A stretch of DNA of 64,000 nt from Purpureocillium takamizusanense (taxonomy: Eukaryota; Ascomycota; Sordariomycetes; Hypocreales; Ophiocordycipitaceae), in assembly GCF_022605165.1 (NCBI RefSeq), contig NC_063075.1, positions 1,798,001-1,862,000 of the forward strand. Direction: 5' to 3'. Both the position numbers and the translations under genes were made by a program. Below the pieces are notes generated by a model, which saw only the letters and a program-made list of their open reading frames with translations, made no database searches and was not told the origin of the DNA. Positions 21,673 through 32,945 of this stretch are shown piece by piece (the first letter of the stretch is position 1; the number at the start of each line of letters is the position of its first letter).

Positions 21673-23655
21673 CGGTCACGCAAGACCTACCACCTGGCTC
21701 TCACATGGCGCATCCAGCACGGTGGAGACATGGTGCAAGTGCGCGCGCGTGCGGTTCAAAGGTGGTCTCTTTGATAGCCCGTTGGTGAAACAGTACAGCT
21801 GTCAATCGTGGTCGGTACAGTAATACCCATAGAAGATCAGGAAACCAGGCGTAGGAAGTCGATAGCTTGGGGTGCTCCATCCTAATGGCTGCTCCATGAA
21901 TCGAAAATGAATCATTGACACCGTGTAAAGGACAGCACCAGCCGTTGGAGTGTTGTCTATCTTTTCGCGTCCGCCACAGCTCCGGCACAGTCGAGCCAGA
22001 GGATTGCCAACGCTTCGTGCGTAAGTATTGTGAAGGCAACAACAAAAATTGTCATATCTTGCTTACATTGGCGGTCGATGTTGGCACTCGTCTTCATGCA
22101 GCTTAAACGGGCAGCCACTAGCTCGTCTGGGCTCGGGACTCTGGCAGGTAACGGCCCGTTGATGAGGAGTCGGGGTCGGGGGTCTGCAGCGTGCACTGTG
22201 GACCGTTCCAACTTCCGGGGGCGGGTGGGGGTGGAGGGGTCGGGTAGCTTTGCCCCGGCAGGTGGTACCTGAGTTACTTTACACGCTCTCGGTGGGGTCG
22301 CGAAAGAGGGGGGGGGGGGGGGGTTCGTTTCCCGCGGGCAATTGGGAATTTTATGACAGTTGATCGCCGACACTGGCTTTTCTATGACATGAGGAAAAGC
22401 TCGAGACTGGGTTGCTCAGGGGCCGATGCCGGACAAGAACCGCGAGGTGGTCTGCAGAGAACTGTGCGGCACCAGGCGCAGGGCACTGGAAGCCAGGTTT
22501 TCCGCACGAAGTACGAAGTACGTTATACTGTACTCTGTACTTTGTATGCTGTATTCGTACACCGATTCACATGACATGTTGGCAGCCGGATTCGAGGTTG
22601 CCAGCGCCGCCACAGCAGCAGAGTCAATGACCGGCGATTTCGTCGGGCGAAGACGAGTTGATGCGGCGCTTTGTACTTGACAAGTATTGACGTTATTATG
22701 TGAATCCATCCGTGTCCGTTTGGACCCGCCCCGCCTCGCTCGTCTGGGCCTTTGTGGCGCGTGGTATCCCGCGGCGAACTGCTGCGGCCCTGGATCGCCG
22801 GGGCGTCCGGGTTGCCGCCCGGCCGAGGGTGACGGGGGGTCGAGACCAGAGTCTGCCGGCAGGGGTATGTTATGCATGTTCATGCAAAGGACCGAACGAA
22901 CGAACGGCACGCACACTCCGGGAGTCCGGGAGTCCGGGGAGGATTGCCGGCAGGCCCCGAACATACTAACTACTCACTGGTGGTATTCATACCTTGCAGC
23001 TACGTACTACTGACTGTACAGTATACTGAGCCTCCCCAGGAGGATATCTCGTACGAGCTGGGCTCGGCATGGTGATGTGCTCCACGTCTGCAGGAGCCAC
23101 AGGGTCACGGGACTGGGCGTCTCAAAAGAACAATCCACCCGACGTTTCGAATGGTTACAGAGGACATGATTCATTGCCTCCGCCGGAGGCCTTATTGCGG
23201 CTCGATGGACAGTATATGTGCGGTTAAAATTGGCCCCGATTGCTGTTGACATGCGCCTCGTACGCCGTCAAACAATCGACGCTTGAGCTGTGTTGGTGGC
23301 ATCGACCTTGTTGATCTGCAGCGACTGAGACTGACCGTCCGTGTCTCTGCCACCCAGTGAGGTGCACAGACAGACCAGACCGTTGAGGTTCGAACTCCAT
23401 TCGCCGTATCTCGGGATGGTTTCCTGTACTAACAATGGGGGGGGGGGGGGAAAGCCACCAACGAACGTTAGTGACCCCGTCGGGCGCCTGCCAATCTCGC
23501 AGGCTCTCAATCAACACCATGGGCCAGTTCCCCGCGGCAAACTCCCGCACACACCTGCCCAACCGCATATGTTTAAGGCATCGCCGAGTCCGACAGGGCA
23601 TTTTCATTGCCAGAGCCAACTCTTTCTGCGTATTGGTCGTCTGGCGCGGCGAACG
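21673..23655. other. Long intergenic region with two poly-G tracts
   Basis: Nearly 2 kb upstream of the second zinc-cluster gene. It contains a run of 16 G (22308-22323) and one of 14 G (23437-23450). Clusters of GTAC-containing repeats lie near 22510-22545 and 23003-23025. The open frame of the regulator extends back to 23341 but includes the second G run, so it was not used as coding. No separate gene was recognised. Confidence 0.45.
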
Positions 23656-25917
23656 ATGCAGCAGACGCCCCAGCATCAGCAGCGGCAGCAGCGGCAACCG
23701 CAACAGCAGCAGCATCATGGCCTCCTCGCGCCCGCGGCCACCGCGACGGGCGGGCAAGCGGAACGCCCGTACCGGTCCCACCTGCGTCCGGCTTGCGTGC
23801 CTTGCCGTCGGCGCAAGTCACGGTGCCAGACCGAGGCCGGGTCCGACATGTGCGTGACCTGCCGGGCTCACCGCACCGAGTGCTACTTCCCGGACAGCCC
23901 GCGATCCCACCAGACGGGCGCCGGGGCGGCCAACCGCCGTATCCGTCGGACGGCAAATCCCAGGCCGTCGAGCACCCCGACCCCGGCGAGGGTGGCGGCC
24001 ATGGTGGCGGCCAGAGACTCGAACTCGGCCCGGACAGGAGCAGCAGCGACGGCCGCCGCCGCCGACGCTCCCCGGTCCTCAAGGGCAACAACGGGGAACA
24101 ACACGATGCCCGTCGGGACAGTGTTTGTCAAGCCGGCGCAGCATAGGCTCATGACCCCGGGCCATGGCACCTTGCCCAATACCGCGGCCTCGATGCCAGG
24201 CCTGCCGATCCCCCGGACCGTAAACAGCGAAGAGACTCCCGTTCCACTGGGCTCCTCCACAGACGATGTCAAATTCAACCTGCACATTGTTGGGCCCACC
24301 GACACGAATGACAGCCAGTTCCTGTGCGAGTACCTGGCCACCATTCCCGAGGCCATGCGAAGCACTCGCATGGTGGTCCCCCAGTCTGCCGGTCGGTCAC
24401 GGCCGGTCCTCTTTACTATGGTCCAAAAGCGCCCTGTGGGCATCAAGTTGAACCGAAGTCCGTCCGCAGAGAAGCTCGAGATGATTGAGAAACTACTGGA
24501 GCCTTGCCTGATGGCCCTTATCAACGAGTGTGTCAGATGCGCAGCCGGGCTACGAATCTCGATGCTAACTGTACCAGGTTCTTTGCCAAGGCCAACGACT
24601 GCCTGCCTTTGTTGGACGAAGATTCATTCCGTCATCAGTATCAGGAGGGCAAGGATCGCGTCTCTCCCGCATTACTGGCCTGTCTGTACGCCAATGCCAT
24701 CGTGTATTGGAAGCACTCTGCGGTACTTTCGCAACGCAGATGTCCAGACAGCCGGTACGTGTGGAATCTGGCGAACGAGGCCCTTTACTCGGAACTCCAC
24801 TTGTCGCCGGGTATGCCCATAATCAAGGCCATTCTGCTCAACATCGGAGGCCGACCCACCACCTCTCTCATAGGAAACGGGGTGCTACTTGGATCTGCAG
24901 TATCCATGGCTCATTCGCTTGGCTTAAACCACAACCCTCTGCCGTGGAGCATTCCGCGGACAGAGAAGAACCTTCGCATGAAGCTTTGGTGGGCTCTTCT
25001 GATCCATGATAGGTGGTATGTCTCTTTATGTTACTACTGCAGCGTGAACATGCACCTCTAAATGCGCCCGCAGGATAAGCTTAGCACACGGCACGCCCCC
25101 GCGAATTTCTCGCGACCAGCACGATGTCCCGGTGCCGCTGATGGAACATCTCTGCGATGCAGGTGCCGCGGATAGACGCGTGCAGGCGGCGACGGTCTTT
25201 ATGGCACTCTATGGCCTCACGGACGTGCTAGACCGCCATCTGCAGCATGTCTACTGCGCAGGGCGGGACTCGTCGTGGGATACGTCCAAACTCGAGCTCG
25301 CGCTCAACAGCTGGGTCGAGTCACTGACAGGGAGCACGCGACTAATTATACTGCGCGGATCGCACCTGGACATTGCGGGCGCGACTAATTTGCGTCTGGC
25401 GTATCTTACGACGCGGCTCCTCCTGCAGCGCATCCAGCTGGAGTCGGACAAGCAGTCGTACAGCGCCGACAACCAGCACCTCCTGAACCGCTACATACAG
25501 GCGCGGCGGACATCGGAGGAGATATTGCTTCTAGTCCAGGAGCTGCAGCCGCAGCACCTCGGCGACTTTTGGATGTCGGTCAGCGCCTTTTCGTTCCCCG
25601 CGACGGTCAACTTCCTTCTGCGCTGTGCTCTCGAGTCGGAGAGCTCGCTGGCAGGCCTGGCGCAGAGCACGTCGTTCCATATCGCCAAGGATCTGGTCGC
25701 GACGCTGCAGAATCACCGGGACAAGCATGCATGGGACTTGGCGGATGTGTGTCTGGCGCAGCACGCCGAGGTAGTGGGCAAGATGTTGCATGGCATAGCG
25801 CCGGACGAGCCCGGGGGCCGAAGCAGCGGCAGCCTCGACGACTGGCCGACGCCTGATGCGTCGCTGATTGACCAGATCTTTCCTAGCCTCTGGGATTCTA
25901 TGCAGAATGTCTGGTAG
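23656..25917 (+). CDS. Zn2Cys6 transcription factor, second copy type
   Basis: Three exons: 23656..24527, 24578..25015, 25074..25917; 717 residues. After a Gln-rich start (residues 1-20), the cluster CVPCRRRKSRCQTEAGSDMC plus VTC and a sixth Cys gives Cys at 47, 50, 57, 66, 69 and 76. The spacer between the third and fourth Cys is eight residues. An alanine/threonine-rich linker follows. After the first intron the fungal-specific domain continues with FFAKANDCLPLLDEDSFRH, then MAHSLGLNHNP and KLWWALLIHDRW-ISLAHGTPP across intron 2 (25016..25073), the usual xanthine-regulator-like block. The upstream in-frame ATG at 23341 is not protein-like. The gene lies upstream of tRNA-Arg and a dialkylglycine decarboxylase in the same orientation and could regulate the latter. 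Confidence 0.88.
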
Positions 25918-26185
25918 TAAATGGGAACAACTAAGAAAGAAAAAGGCGATACTGGCATTGTGCCTCGTGCGTCGCCGTGGAAGAAAAAGCGTGACTCAAC
26001 GAGCTTCTCGGACCAACTCGTGCCGCATCGGTCAGACGTCTAATCGTGACGCAAGCTTCTAATGCAGTAACAACGACCGGCTTGGAACCAGACAGGCCTG
26101 CGAATAAGCCAAAAAAAGGAACCCGCAACGATTGAAATGGTAAAAATAAAACTTCAACGCCAACCGGAGCAAAAGCTGCTAGAAA

Positions 26186-26258
26186 AGCCCCCTGCCGGAC
26201 TCGAACCGGCAATCTCAAGATTAGAAGTCTTGCGCCTTAACCATTAGGCCAAGGGGGC
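26186..26258 (-). tRNA. tRNA-Arg (anticodon TCT)
   Basis: Minus-strand 73-nt cloverleaf. The seven-pair acceptor GCCCCCT/AGGGGGC is perfect with discriminator T. The anticodon stem CAAGA/TCTTG encloses loop CTTCTAA, giving anticodon TCT, which reads AGA. The T-arm is GCCGGTTCGAGTCCGGC. There is no intron. It lies between the second zinc-cluster regulator and the decarboxylase gene. Confidence 0.93.
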
Positions 26259-26726
26259 CACGGTTTGTCCGAAAAGAGCCTTAATGAGCTACCTAAAGGT
26301 TATGCAGTAGGGAGCCAAAGAGTTTTGCGGGACGTGTGTTGGTGAAAGGTGGAGAGGCACACGGGGCGCCACCGACCCCCACCCACACTCCGCCGCGCGC
26401 ACCGGGAAACTGCTGTCTTGTCTCAGTTGTCCGCGGGAAGCTTGGGCTGCGGAAAAAAAGAATTGGGACTGCTGAGATACGATATCGGAAGAAGGGGTCT
26501 GAACCAGGAGACGTTTGATATGGGTATATATATATTGGCCATGGAGGAGGGGTGCAGTATTGAGGAGTATTGCGTTGTTGGAGTGTCTAAAAGCAACCTG
26601 GTTCTCTGCAAGCGAGTTCACGGCCTATCTGCCTGCCTATCCGTCCTGTTCCCGACTTACACGCTGTGTTCTTGTTTACGTTGACGGTGTGAACCTCTAC
26701 GCTCTCCTACGACCCCCAGTTTCACC
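26259..26726. promoter_or_regulatory. Promoter region of the dialkylglycine decarboxylase gene
   Basis: Contains TATATATATA at 26525-26534, about 193 bp before the start codon, followed directly by ATTGGCC (an inverted CCAAT). The start codon sits in a near-ideal context (TTTCACCATGG). The TATA and CCAAT assignments rest on sequence only. Confidence 0.45.
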
Positions 26727-28160
26727 ATGGCGCCCGGAGCCATCGTTGGCGACGAGGACAAGTTGGCAATTGTGCCCAAGCAAGACGCCGTGCCCAACCT
26801 TTACCAAGGTCTCGACGAAGATGAGCTTCGCGCCAAGTCAGAAAAGCACCTTCTCTACTACGGCTCCAAATTCCACAAAGATGTAATCACCGGCGCTCGC
26901 GGGCTGTACATTTACACGGCGTCCGGGCACCGCATCTTGGACTGGACATCGGGCCAGATGTCGTGCCTTCTCGGCCACGGACACCCCGAGATTGTCAAGG
27001 TCATCTACGACCATGCCCTGCAGCTCGATCATCTGTTTTCCGGAATGATGTCCCCGCCAGTCATCTCCCTCGGGGAGAGGCTCTGCAAGGCGCTCCCGGA
27101 GGGACTCGACCGGGCCTTCTTCCTTTCCACCGGCGGAGAGAGCAACGAGGCGGCCATCAAGCTGGCCAAGGTCTACACGGGCAAGTTTGAGATTGTGGGC
27201 ATCGGGGCGTCGTGGCACGGCATGACTGCGCAGGCGCAGGGAACGCAGTATCACTTCGGCCGCCGCGGCCATGGCCCGCTGATGCCGGGCATGCACATGC
27301 TGCCGGCGCCCAACGCCTACCGCTCGGTGTTCAGCAGGCCGGATGGCTCATACGACTGGGAGGCGGAGCTGGACCACGGTTGGAGGATGATTGACCTGCA
27401 GTCCTGCGGCTCGCTTGCCGCCTGCATCGTCGAGTGCATCCAGAGCTCGGGAGGCATGCATGTCCTGCCGCCGGGATACCTCAAGGCCCTGAAGAAGCAC
27501 TGCGAGGCGCGAGGCATGTTGCTCATTGTCGACGAGGCGCAGACGGGAGTCGGTCGGTGCGGCGACTTCATGGCCATCAACCACGAGGACGTCGTCCCCG
27601 ACATCCTGACACTCTCCAAAACCCTCGGCAACGGCCTGCCCCTTAGTGCCGTCGTGACCAGCGACAAGATTGGCCTCGAGGCCGCCGACAGGGGCTACTT
27701 CTTCTACACCACGCACGTCAACGACCCCCTCCCCGCGGCCGTCGGCGACAAGGTGCTTGAGATTCTCTTCCGGGACGACTTGGTTGCGCACTCGCGGAGG
27801 ATGGGCGAGGTGCTCCACGCCGGGCTGCAGAAGCTCTACTCTAGGTACGGCTGCATCGGCCAGGTGCGCGGCCGAGGGTTGATGGCGGGCGTCGAGATTG
27901 TCGAGGACCGAGGCACCAAGGCGCCTGCGAACGAGCTGGCCAAGCGCGTGGGAGACCTGGCTTACAGCCTGGGCCTGTGGGCGAATCTGAGCAGCCACCC
28001 TAGCTTTGGGGGTGTCTTCAGGATTGCGCCCCCGATCACGGTTACGGCCGAGCAGATTGAGGAGGGGCTGGAAATCCTGGAGAAGGCTTTTGCACAGACG
28101 GAGGGAACCCTCCCCTTGTACCCAAAGGGGGAACATGAACGTATTGGCTTAGCGATGTAA
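26727..28160 (+). CDS. 2,2-dialkylglycine decarboxylase (class III PLP aminotransferase fold)
   Basis: Single exon, 477 residues. The bacterial family enzyme decarboxylates and transaminates dialkylglycines such as 2-aminoisobutyrate, using pyruvate as amino acceptor, to give a ketone, CO2 and L-alanine. The translation resembles Burkholderia DGD along its length. All hallmark positions are present: Gln77 (SGQMS), Trp163 (ASWHGM), Asp269 (DEAQTGVGR), the PLP lysine Lys298 (LSKTLGNGLP) and Arg432 (FRIAPP). These sit at a constant offset of 25-26 from the DGD residues Q52, W138, D243, K272 and R406. Gln rather than a residue for omega-amino substrates separates it from ordinary ornithine or GABA aminotransferases. 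No targeting signal is evident, so it is probably cytosolic. Gene lineage (bacterial transfer or old fungal gene) is not resolved here. Confidence 0.9.
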   Translation: MAPGAIVGDEDKLAIVPKQDAVPNLYQGLDEDELRAKSEKHLLYYGSKFHKDVITGARGLYIYTASGHRILDWTSGQMSCLLGHGHPEIVKVIYDHALQLDHLFSGMMSPPVISLGERLCKALPEGLDRAFFLSTGGESNEAAIKLAKVYTGKFEIVGIGASWHGMTAQAQGTQYHFGRRGHGPLMPGMHMLPAPNAYRSVFSRPDGSYDWEAELDHGWRMIDLQSCGSLAACIVECIQSSGGMHVLPPGYLKALKKHCEARGMLLIVDEAQTGVGRCGDFMAINHEDVVPDILTLSKTLGNGLPLSAVVTSDKIGLEAADRGYFFYTTHVNDPLPAAVGDKVLEILFRDDLVAHSRRMGEVLHAGLQKLYSRYGCIGQVRGRGLMAGVEIVEDRGTKAPANELAKRVGDLAYSLGLWANLSSHPSFGGVFRIAPPITVTAEQIEEGLEILEKAFAQTEGTLPLYPKGEHERIGLAM

Positions 28161-28294
28161 TCTTTCAATATTGCCTACCATATTGCGCGGTTGCCTGTGG
28201 CGGGTGAGCTGAGCCCTGGACCACCTCCGTTGTAGAGGTAGATGCTCGGTCCGGATGTTCCCAGATCAGAAAGAATGCACGACTACAACAGTGA

Positions 28295-28984
28295 TCACCG
28301 GCGAGGGCCTGAGTTCCCTCCCCGTGGCTGGCCCTGGGTGTTAGTGGCTAGATGCCTCTGGACTGCTGCGTCAGGAAATGCTTCTGCTTGGCGATCGACA
28401 AACGGCCTACCAAGTAGAACCAAGGTCGCTGTGACGAAGCACGCCGGGCAGATCTCAGCCAGGTCATGCTGGTACTCGTTTGGAAAGGAATACAGCTCTT
28501 CCTCGGGGACGACATTGTTGCACTGCGGGTTCCCGCACTTGGCTTCAGCGACCGCGGCCCCCTTGCCTCTGCTCACGGGCACGGCCCTGGCGGTCTTCCT
28601 CTCCGAGGCGAGGCGGATGAGACTTCTCACCACAGGCTCGTACCTCCGAACGCAGAAGCTGCAGACAATGGTGTGGTTCTTGCGCTCTGTGTCCGTTAGC
28701 CGGGCCTTGCATCGTCCCGCGCAATTGCCGAGGGCGGCTTCGACGAACATGAGTTTCTTGGGTGCTGGGACCCAGCCGATGCAGAATTTGGTCCCCTGTG
28801 GCAGGAACCAGTTCATCGATGAATCGCAGAGGTAGCCTTTTTCCTGGGATCCCGGCAAATGCTTGTGGCAGTTGGGACAGAGAAGGGGTTGGTAGAGGCC
28901 CGCAGGGTCATCAGGAATAAGATGCTCCATGGGTCCAGACCAAGGACCGGCCGGGTGATGACTCAACTGCTGTTCTCCAGCCAT
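28295..28984 (-). CDS. Cysteine-rich protein of unknown function, possible zinc binder
   Basis: Single-exon frame of 229 residues, convergent with the decarboxylase. Cys/His pairs include LLCPNCHKH (residues about 34-42), a later ALGNCAGRCKARL, IVCSFCVRR, CGNPQCNN and ICPACF. This spacing of CxxC and CxxxC pairs suggests two or more structural zinc sites. The C-terminus is a basic low-complexity tail. No signal peptide or membrane span. I do not recognise the family. Codon bias and cysteine patterning support coding. Confidence 0.6.
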   Translation of the reverse strand: MAGEQQLSHHPAGPWSGPMEHLIPDDPAGLYQPLLCPNCHKHLPGSQEKGYLCDSSMNWFLPQGTKFCIGWVPAPKKLMFVEAALGNCAGRCKARLTDTERKNHTIVCSFCVRRYEPVVRSLIRLASERKTARAVPVSRGKGAAVAEAKCGNPQCNNVVPEEELYSFPNEYQHDLAEICPACFVTATLVLLGRPFVDRQAEAFPDAAVQRHLATNTQGQPRGGNSGPRR

Positions 28985-29483
28985 CGCGTACGTGTGTGAG
29001 AGGGTGTGTCAACCAAAAGCTGCGCAGACAGGGAGAAAAAGCTTCAATGTTGAGCAAGGCTGACGATGGGGACGTGGTACTGTTGACGAAGAAGCATAGG
29101 AAGCTCGTCATCTTATATGGTGAGATCTTGACTGACCTACTCAGGTGAATATGAACATGAAGATAGCTCCGCCTGAACCTCTTCTAGTCCTACTTGCCCC
29201 GTTCATAACCTAGGATCGCTGTTCTTGCCCAATGCAAAACCCTGGCAGACAAAGGGCGAACTTGACAAAACGTGAACCCATCGCGGAAACGAAACCTTCC
29301 ACCTCGAAACCCATTCAAACGCCGTGCCGCTATGCCATAGAAACCCTGAAAGAGGGAACGGAAAGAGAGGAAGAAGTAAAAAAACGCATCCAAAGCGCGT
29401 GCGAAAACAAATGCTTCGAAATCAACGAATGAGGCTTTCCATAATCGTGAATCATGTCCGGTCGTGGTCGGTGGTTGTTGGGT
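28985..29483. other. Intergenic, nothing recognised
   Basis: About 500 bp between two minus-strand genes; presumably the promoter of the cysteine-rich gene and the 3' UTR of the next one. No repeat was seen. Confidence 0.45.
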
Positions 29484-30035
29484 TCATAAAGCAATCGGTC
29501 CCGGTTTGTGCCGGCTGTGGTAGCTGAACCGTCGGACCAGACTCTTGACGGCGACGCCAAGCACCATCATGATTTCGAGCCCAATGATGGCCACCCATAT
29601 AATGTTGAGGACTTTTCCCTCGTCGAGCGTGGAGAGGCTGCGGTGAAAGGCCGCCATTGTGCGAGCAGGCGCGGCGATTTCGAAAAAGGAGACGAGACGG
29701 TCGAAACGCGTAGCGTGCATGATGGAAAGCGCAAGACGCCTCCAGTCTGCCGCGAGAGGCTCGATGAGCACGGAATTGGCAGAAGAAGAATAATAAACAG
29801 ACGACGTCATACCGGTTCGCCGGTATGTTTGTGTGCTCGGTCGCGTTTGGGAACCTCGGCGGGCCCCCCCAGGTCTCACCGCCCCTGTAGGTGTAGACGC
29901 GGGTGGTGCAAGGGCGCTGGCAATGGACGAGCTGGAAAGGACAGAAACTGACGCAGATGGAAAAAGAGGGCGGATCAAAAAAAAGCGAAATCTTGAATGC
30001 AAAAGGTTGGCAGGGGAAGGACGCCTCCTCGTCAC
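29484..30035 (-). CDS. Small protein with one C-terminal membrane span
   Basis: Open frame of 183 residues. The C-terminal 80 residues look like real protein, with strong third-position GC bias: an amphipathic stretch (RLVSFFEIAAPARTMAAFH), then a hydrophobic helix (NIIWVAIIGLEIMMVLGVAV) and a short basic tail. The N-terminal part is Arg/Ser-rich and might be a mitochondrial presequence or untranslated leader. Inside the frame, 29747..29812 has a GT donor (gtatga) and AG acceptor (cggcag). It is 66 bp long and stop-free, so splicing would keep the frame (RRT-DWRRLAL). Start and splice form are therefore uncertain. Not recognised. Confidence 0.5.
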   Translation of the reverse strand: MTRRRPSPANLLHSRFRFFLIRPLFPSASVSVLSSSSIASALAPPASTPTGAVRPGGARRGSQTRPSTQTYRRTGMTSSVYYSSSANSVLIEPLAADWRRLALSIMHATRFDRLVSFFEIAAPARTMAAFHRSLSTLDEGKVLNIIWVAIIGLEIMMVLGVAVKSLVRRFSYHSRHKPGPIAL

Positions 30036-31991
30036 AAGACGGAGCGAATGGCTGGGGACTCGAGCAGCCTTTATCGCAGCCAGGTCAGTCAGTCAGTCAG
30101 CCCGCCTGGCGCCCCCCTCCCTCCTGCACCCTCGTGAGTCCGCAGTACGGTGGGCGTTGGTCGTGCCTTGAAACTCGTCGACGCTACGAAACCCGCCTGC
30201 ACTGGGCTCTCGTGGGGGGCGTTGGCTCAGATCGGACCCGACCCCGAGACCCTGTCGATTACTTTGTGCAATTGGTTCAGTTGACGAGAATTGTTGGAGT
30301 CCACGGATGCTGCTGACAGACGACAAAGAAAAGAGTCACGGCAATCTTTTTTGTAAAAGCCTATGCGCGTCGTCCCAGAGGGTGAAAATGCCCACGTGGC
30401 CACTTGCCGTCGGATGGTCATGTTCTGCCAATGAGGCACCGCTCCCATCCATCCACTGTTACCAGAGGGCTGGTGTTAGTATGCTGCACAATGCGGCGAG
30501 ATATCAGCCCGAGGTACCTAAGTATGGACGACTGAGCTACGTAGCAATATTTGTAACACCTATAGCCGACCTCCTGGCAACACAAGGATTCGAGGATGTG
30601 ACTCTGGGTGCTGAAGTGTGAGTCTTGCAACGGCCGGGACACGATACGTCCCCATCACCAACGTCACGGGCTACGTTTAATGCTTCTGCAGTCGTTCCCC
30701 AGTTTACCTGTCGCCTTGGGCACGACTGAAAATTTCTAGCCGAGCCACAGTCATTATTTCTAGTGTTACGCAATTTCATGTCCTGTGCGAACGCCATACT
30801 CGTTGGCAGCATCCCTGAGCTAGTCATGGGAATTGGCGACGACTTACACTTGCGGCAGAGAAAAGGACGATAGATGGTGGCTGCCGTGGCCCCTGCAGAT
30901 GAGACACTCTGGTGCGTGCTCTGCATGTTTCGCTAAATGTCCACGGTTCGCCAAACGGACAGAGCCGAATGCGAGGCATAGCTGCGTAACGGTACAATGA
31001 CGCCAGTTCGTATTTCGTCCGTGTGCTCTGGACTGTAGTGCGATCCTCCCGTCTAGATGCAGAATTCGTTGGGATGAGGGAACACATACGATACCGTGCT
31101 GCGCCAGCCGACATAAGGTCCGGGGTATTGTACTACTGACTGGGAAACAAGGGCAGATGGCATGCAAGTGAAGTGCCCCAGCGGTGGGACGTTGCAGTTG
31201 CGCCGAGGCGCTTTGTGGTGCAGGCAAGGAGGCTAAAGACGGACGATTGGAGTGCCGTTGGTGGGTTTTAGCACCCGCTTCGGCCGCCTGGTAGTTACAC
31301 CGCGCTATCTGGGTGGCGCGCGATCGTGACGCCAGCGACGGCCACGGCTGAGGAGCAAACTAGAGTACCGAGCGATGCGCCACCTTCAGCATCACAGTAG
31401 CCAGGATGATCTTGCCTTTGTCCTCTACAACAGAGGAATACCTGCCACCTGCTATTTTGTGCATTGGTGGTTAGGTATTGGTACCACTTTAGGTTGGGAA
31501 TTGAGAAGAAAAGGTTAGGCTGTTTGTTGGCTGCCTGAAAGTCTAGTACCTACGAATACTGACTGCTAGTATGCGTGGTCGGCCGCTTGGTGGGCACACC
31601 CACTGTAGACGTGCCCACCTTAATACGCATGACGTTTCCCTGGCCTGCGGCGCGAAACCAGCTTTTCCTAATGGTCTGGTCTAGCGGGCAGCGGGCGCCC
31701 GCCCGCCAGCATGTGCCGACCACGATGACGTTGCCTATTTGCCCCTCATTTGCGACGCGAATGGGCAGCAGGAAGCCGACAACCGCACCAGCCACTTCTC
31801 TCTCCCTCTCCCTGCTGTCACCAGCTTCAAAGCAGATTTTATTACGATTCGCAATACAATACCTCATCTTTTACTTCTGCATAAAGTATCGCGCGAACGT
31901 AACCCCCCTCTCTGAAACCTATCCTTTTGTATTCGACCCTCCCCCCAACCGTTCAACTCGTCCCAACCGCGCGGGGTAGCTAGCAGCAGCT
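30036..31991. other. Long intergenic region, no gene recognised
   Basis: Nearly 2 kb without a convincing frame. A GTCA tetranucleotide run lies at 30084-30100. Short frames on the minus strand (30537-31227) have no protein-like composition. The last 150 bp are the pyrimidine-rich leader of the VIP1-type gene. Confidence 0.45.
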
Positions 31992-32945
31992 ATGGCGACC
32001 CAGTCGACTGTCCACGTCAAGAACATCGCGTCTTCAACGAGCGACAAGGAAGTCAAGGACTTTTTCAGCTTTTGGTAAGCTGCGAGCGCCCCCCGCCCCC
32101 CGGCCCCCGCCCCCCGTTGGTCGTTTTGCACGAAGCAGTACTGATTTCGTCGCGACAGCGGCAAGATCGCAGACTTCCAGGTCACGGCTGCCGGCGAGAC
32201 CAAGGATGCCGAGGTCACCTTTGAGAAGGAGACGGCCATGAAGACGGCCCTGCTCCTCAACAACACCCAGCTTGGGCCCAACCAAATCTCCGTCGCCAGC
32301 GCGAGCGGCAGCACCATCGACGAGGGCTCGCACTACACCAAGAACGCCGACCGCGACTCGGACGAGCTCACGCAGGAGGAGAAGCCGCGCGCGCGCATCC
32401 TGGCCGAGTACCTCGCCCACGGCTACGTGGTCGGCGACGTCGCCATCGAGCGGGCCATCGACCTCGACGCCAAGCACGGCGTCTCCAACCGCTTCGTGAG
32501 CACGCTCCAGGGCCTGGACCAAAAGTACCACGCCACGGACCGGGCCAAGGCGACGGACCAGAGCTACGGCATCTCCCACCGGGCCAACAACCTCCTCACC
32601 GGCATCAGCTCCTACTTTGAAAAGGCCAGCAACACGCCCACGGGCCAGAAGCTCGTCAAGTTCTACACGGATGGCTCGCGCCAGGTGCAGGACATCCACA
32701 ACGAGGCGAGGCGGCTGGCGGACCTGAAGAAGGAGGAGCACGGCGGCAGTGCCTACAAGGCCGCTGGCCTGGAGAGGGTGTTTGGCAAGGAGAAGGAGAA
32801 GCCGGCAGAGGGCGCTGCTGCTGCGGCGGCGACGACAGCGTCTAGCACGGGTGGAGCAGCGGGCGTCGCGACGACGACTCCGGCTCAGACTGCCCCCACG
32901 GAGGGCGTCCCCGCAGTCAACATTGACGAGGCAAAGAAGGCCTAA
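31992..32945 (+). CDS. RRM protein of the Vip1 family
   Basis: Two exons (31992..32074, 32159..32945), 289 residues. Splicing (gtaagc donor, gacag acceptor) yields KDFFSFCGKIADFQ, completing an N-terminal RRM (residues about 5-75) with STVHVKNIASSTSDKEVKDF as its first strand and helix. The middle is helical and ends in a lysine-rich region, then an Ala/Thr low-complexity tail with the terminal VPAVNIDEAKKA. Fungal homologues are usually called Vip1 or actin-cytoskeleton protein VIP1 after a fission-yeast gene, but function is poorly established. The intron is very C-rich. A 342-codon frame on the opposite strand is the GC shadow of this gene. Confidence 0.85.

Noticed and set aside
23341..23655. 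Upstream extension of the second zinc-cluster protein
   Set aside because: In frame, but includes a 14-G homopolymer and non-protein-like sequence; the start at 23656 precedes the Gln-rich segment and zinc cluster.
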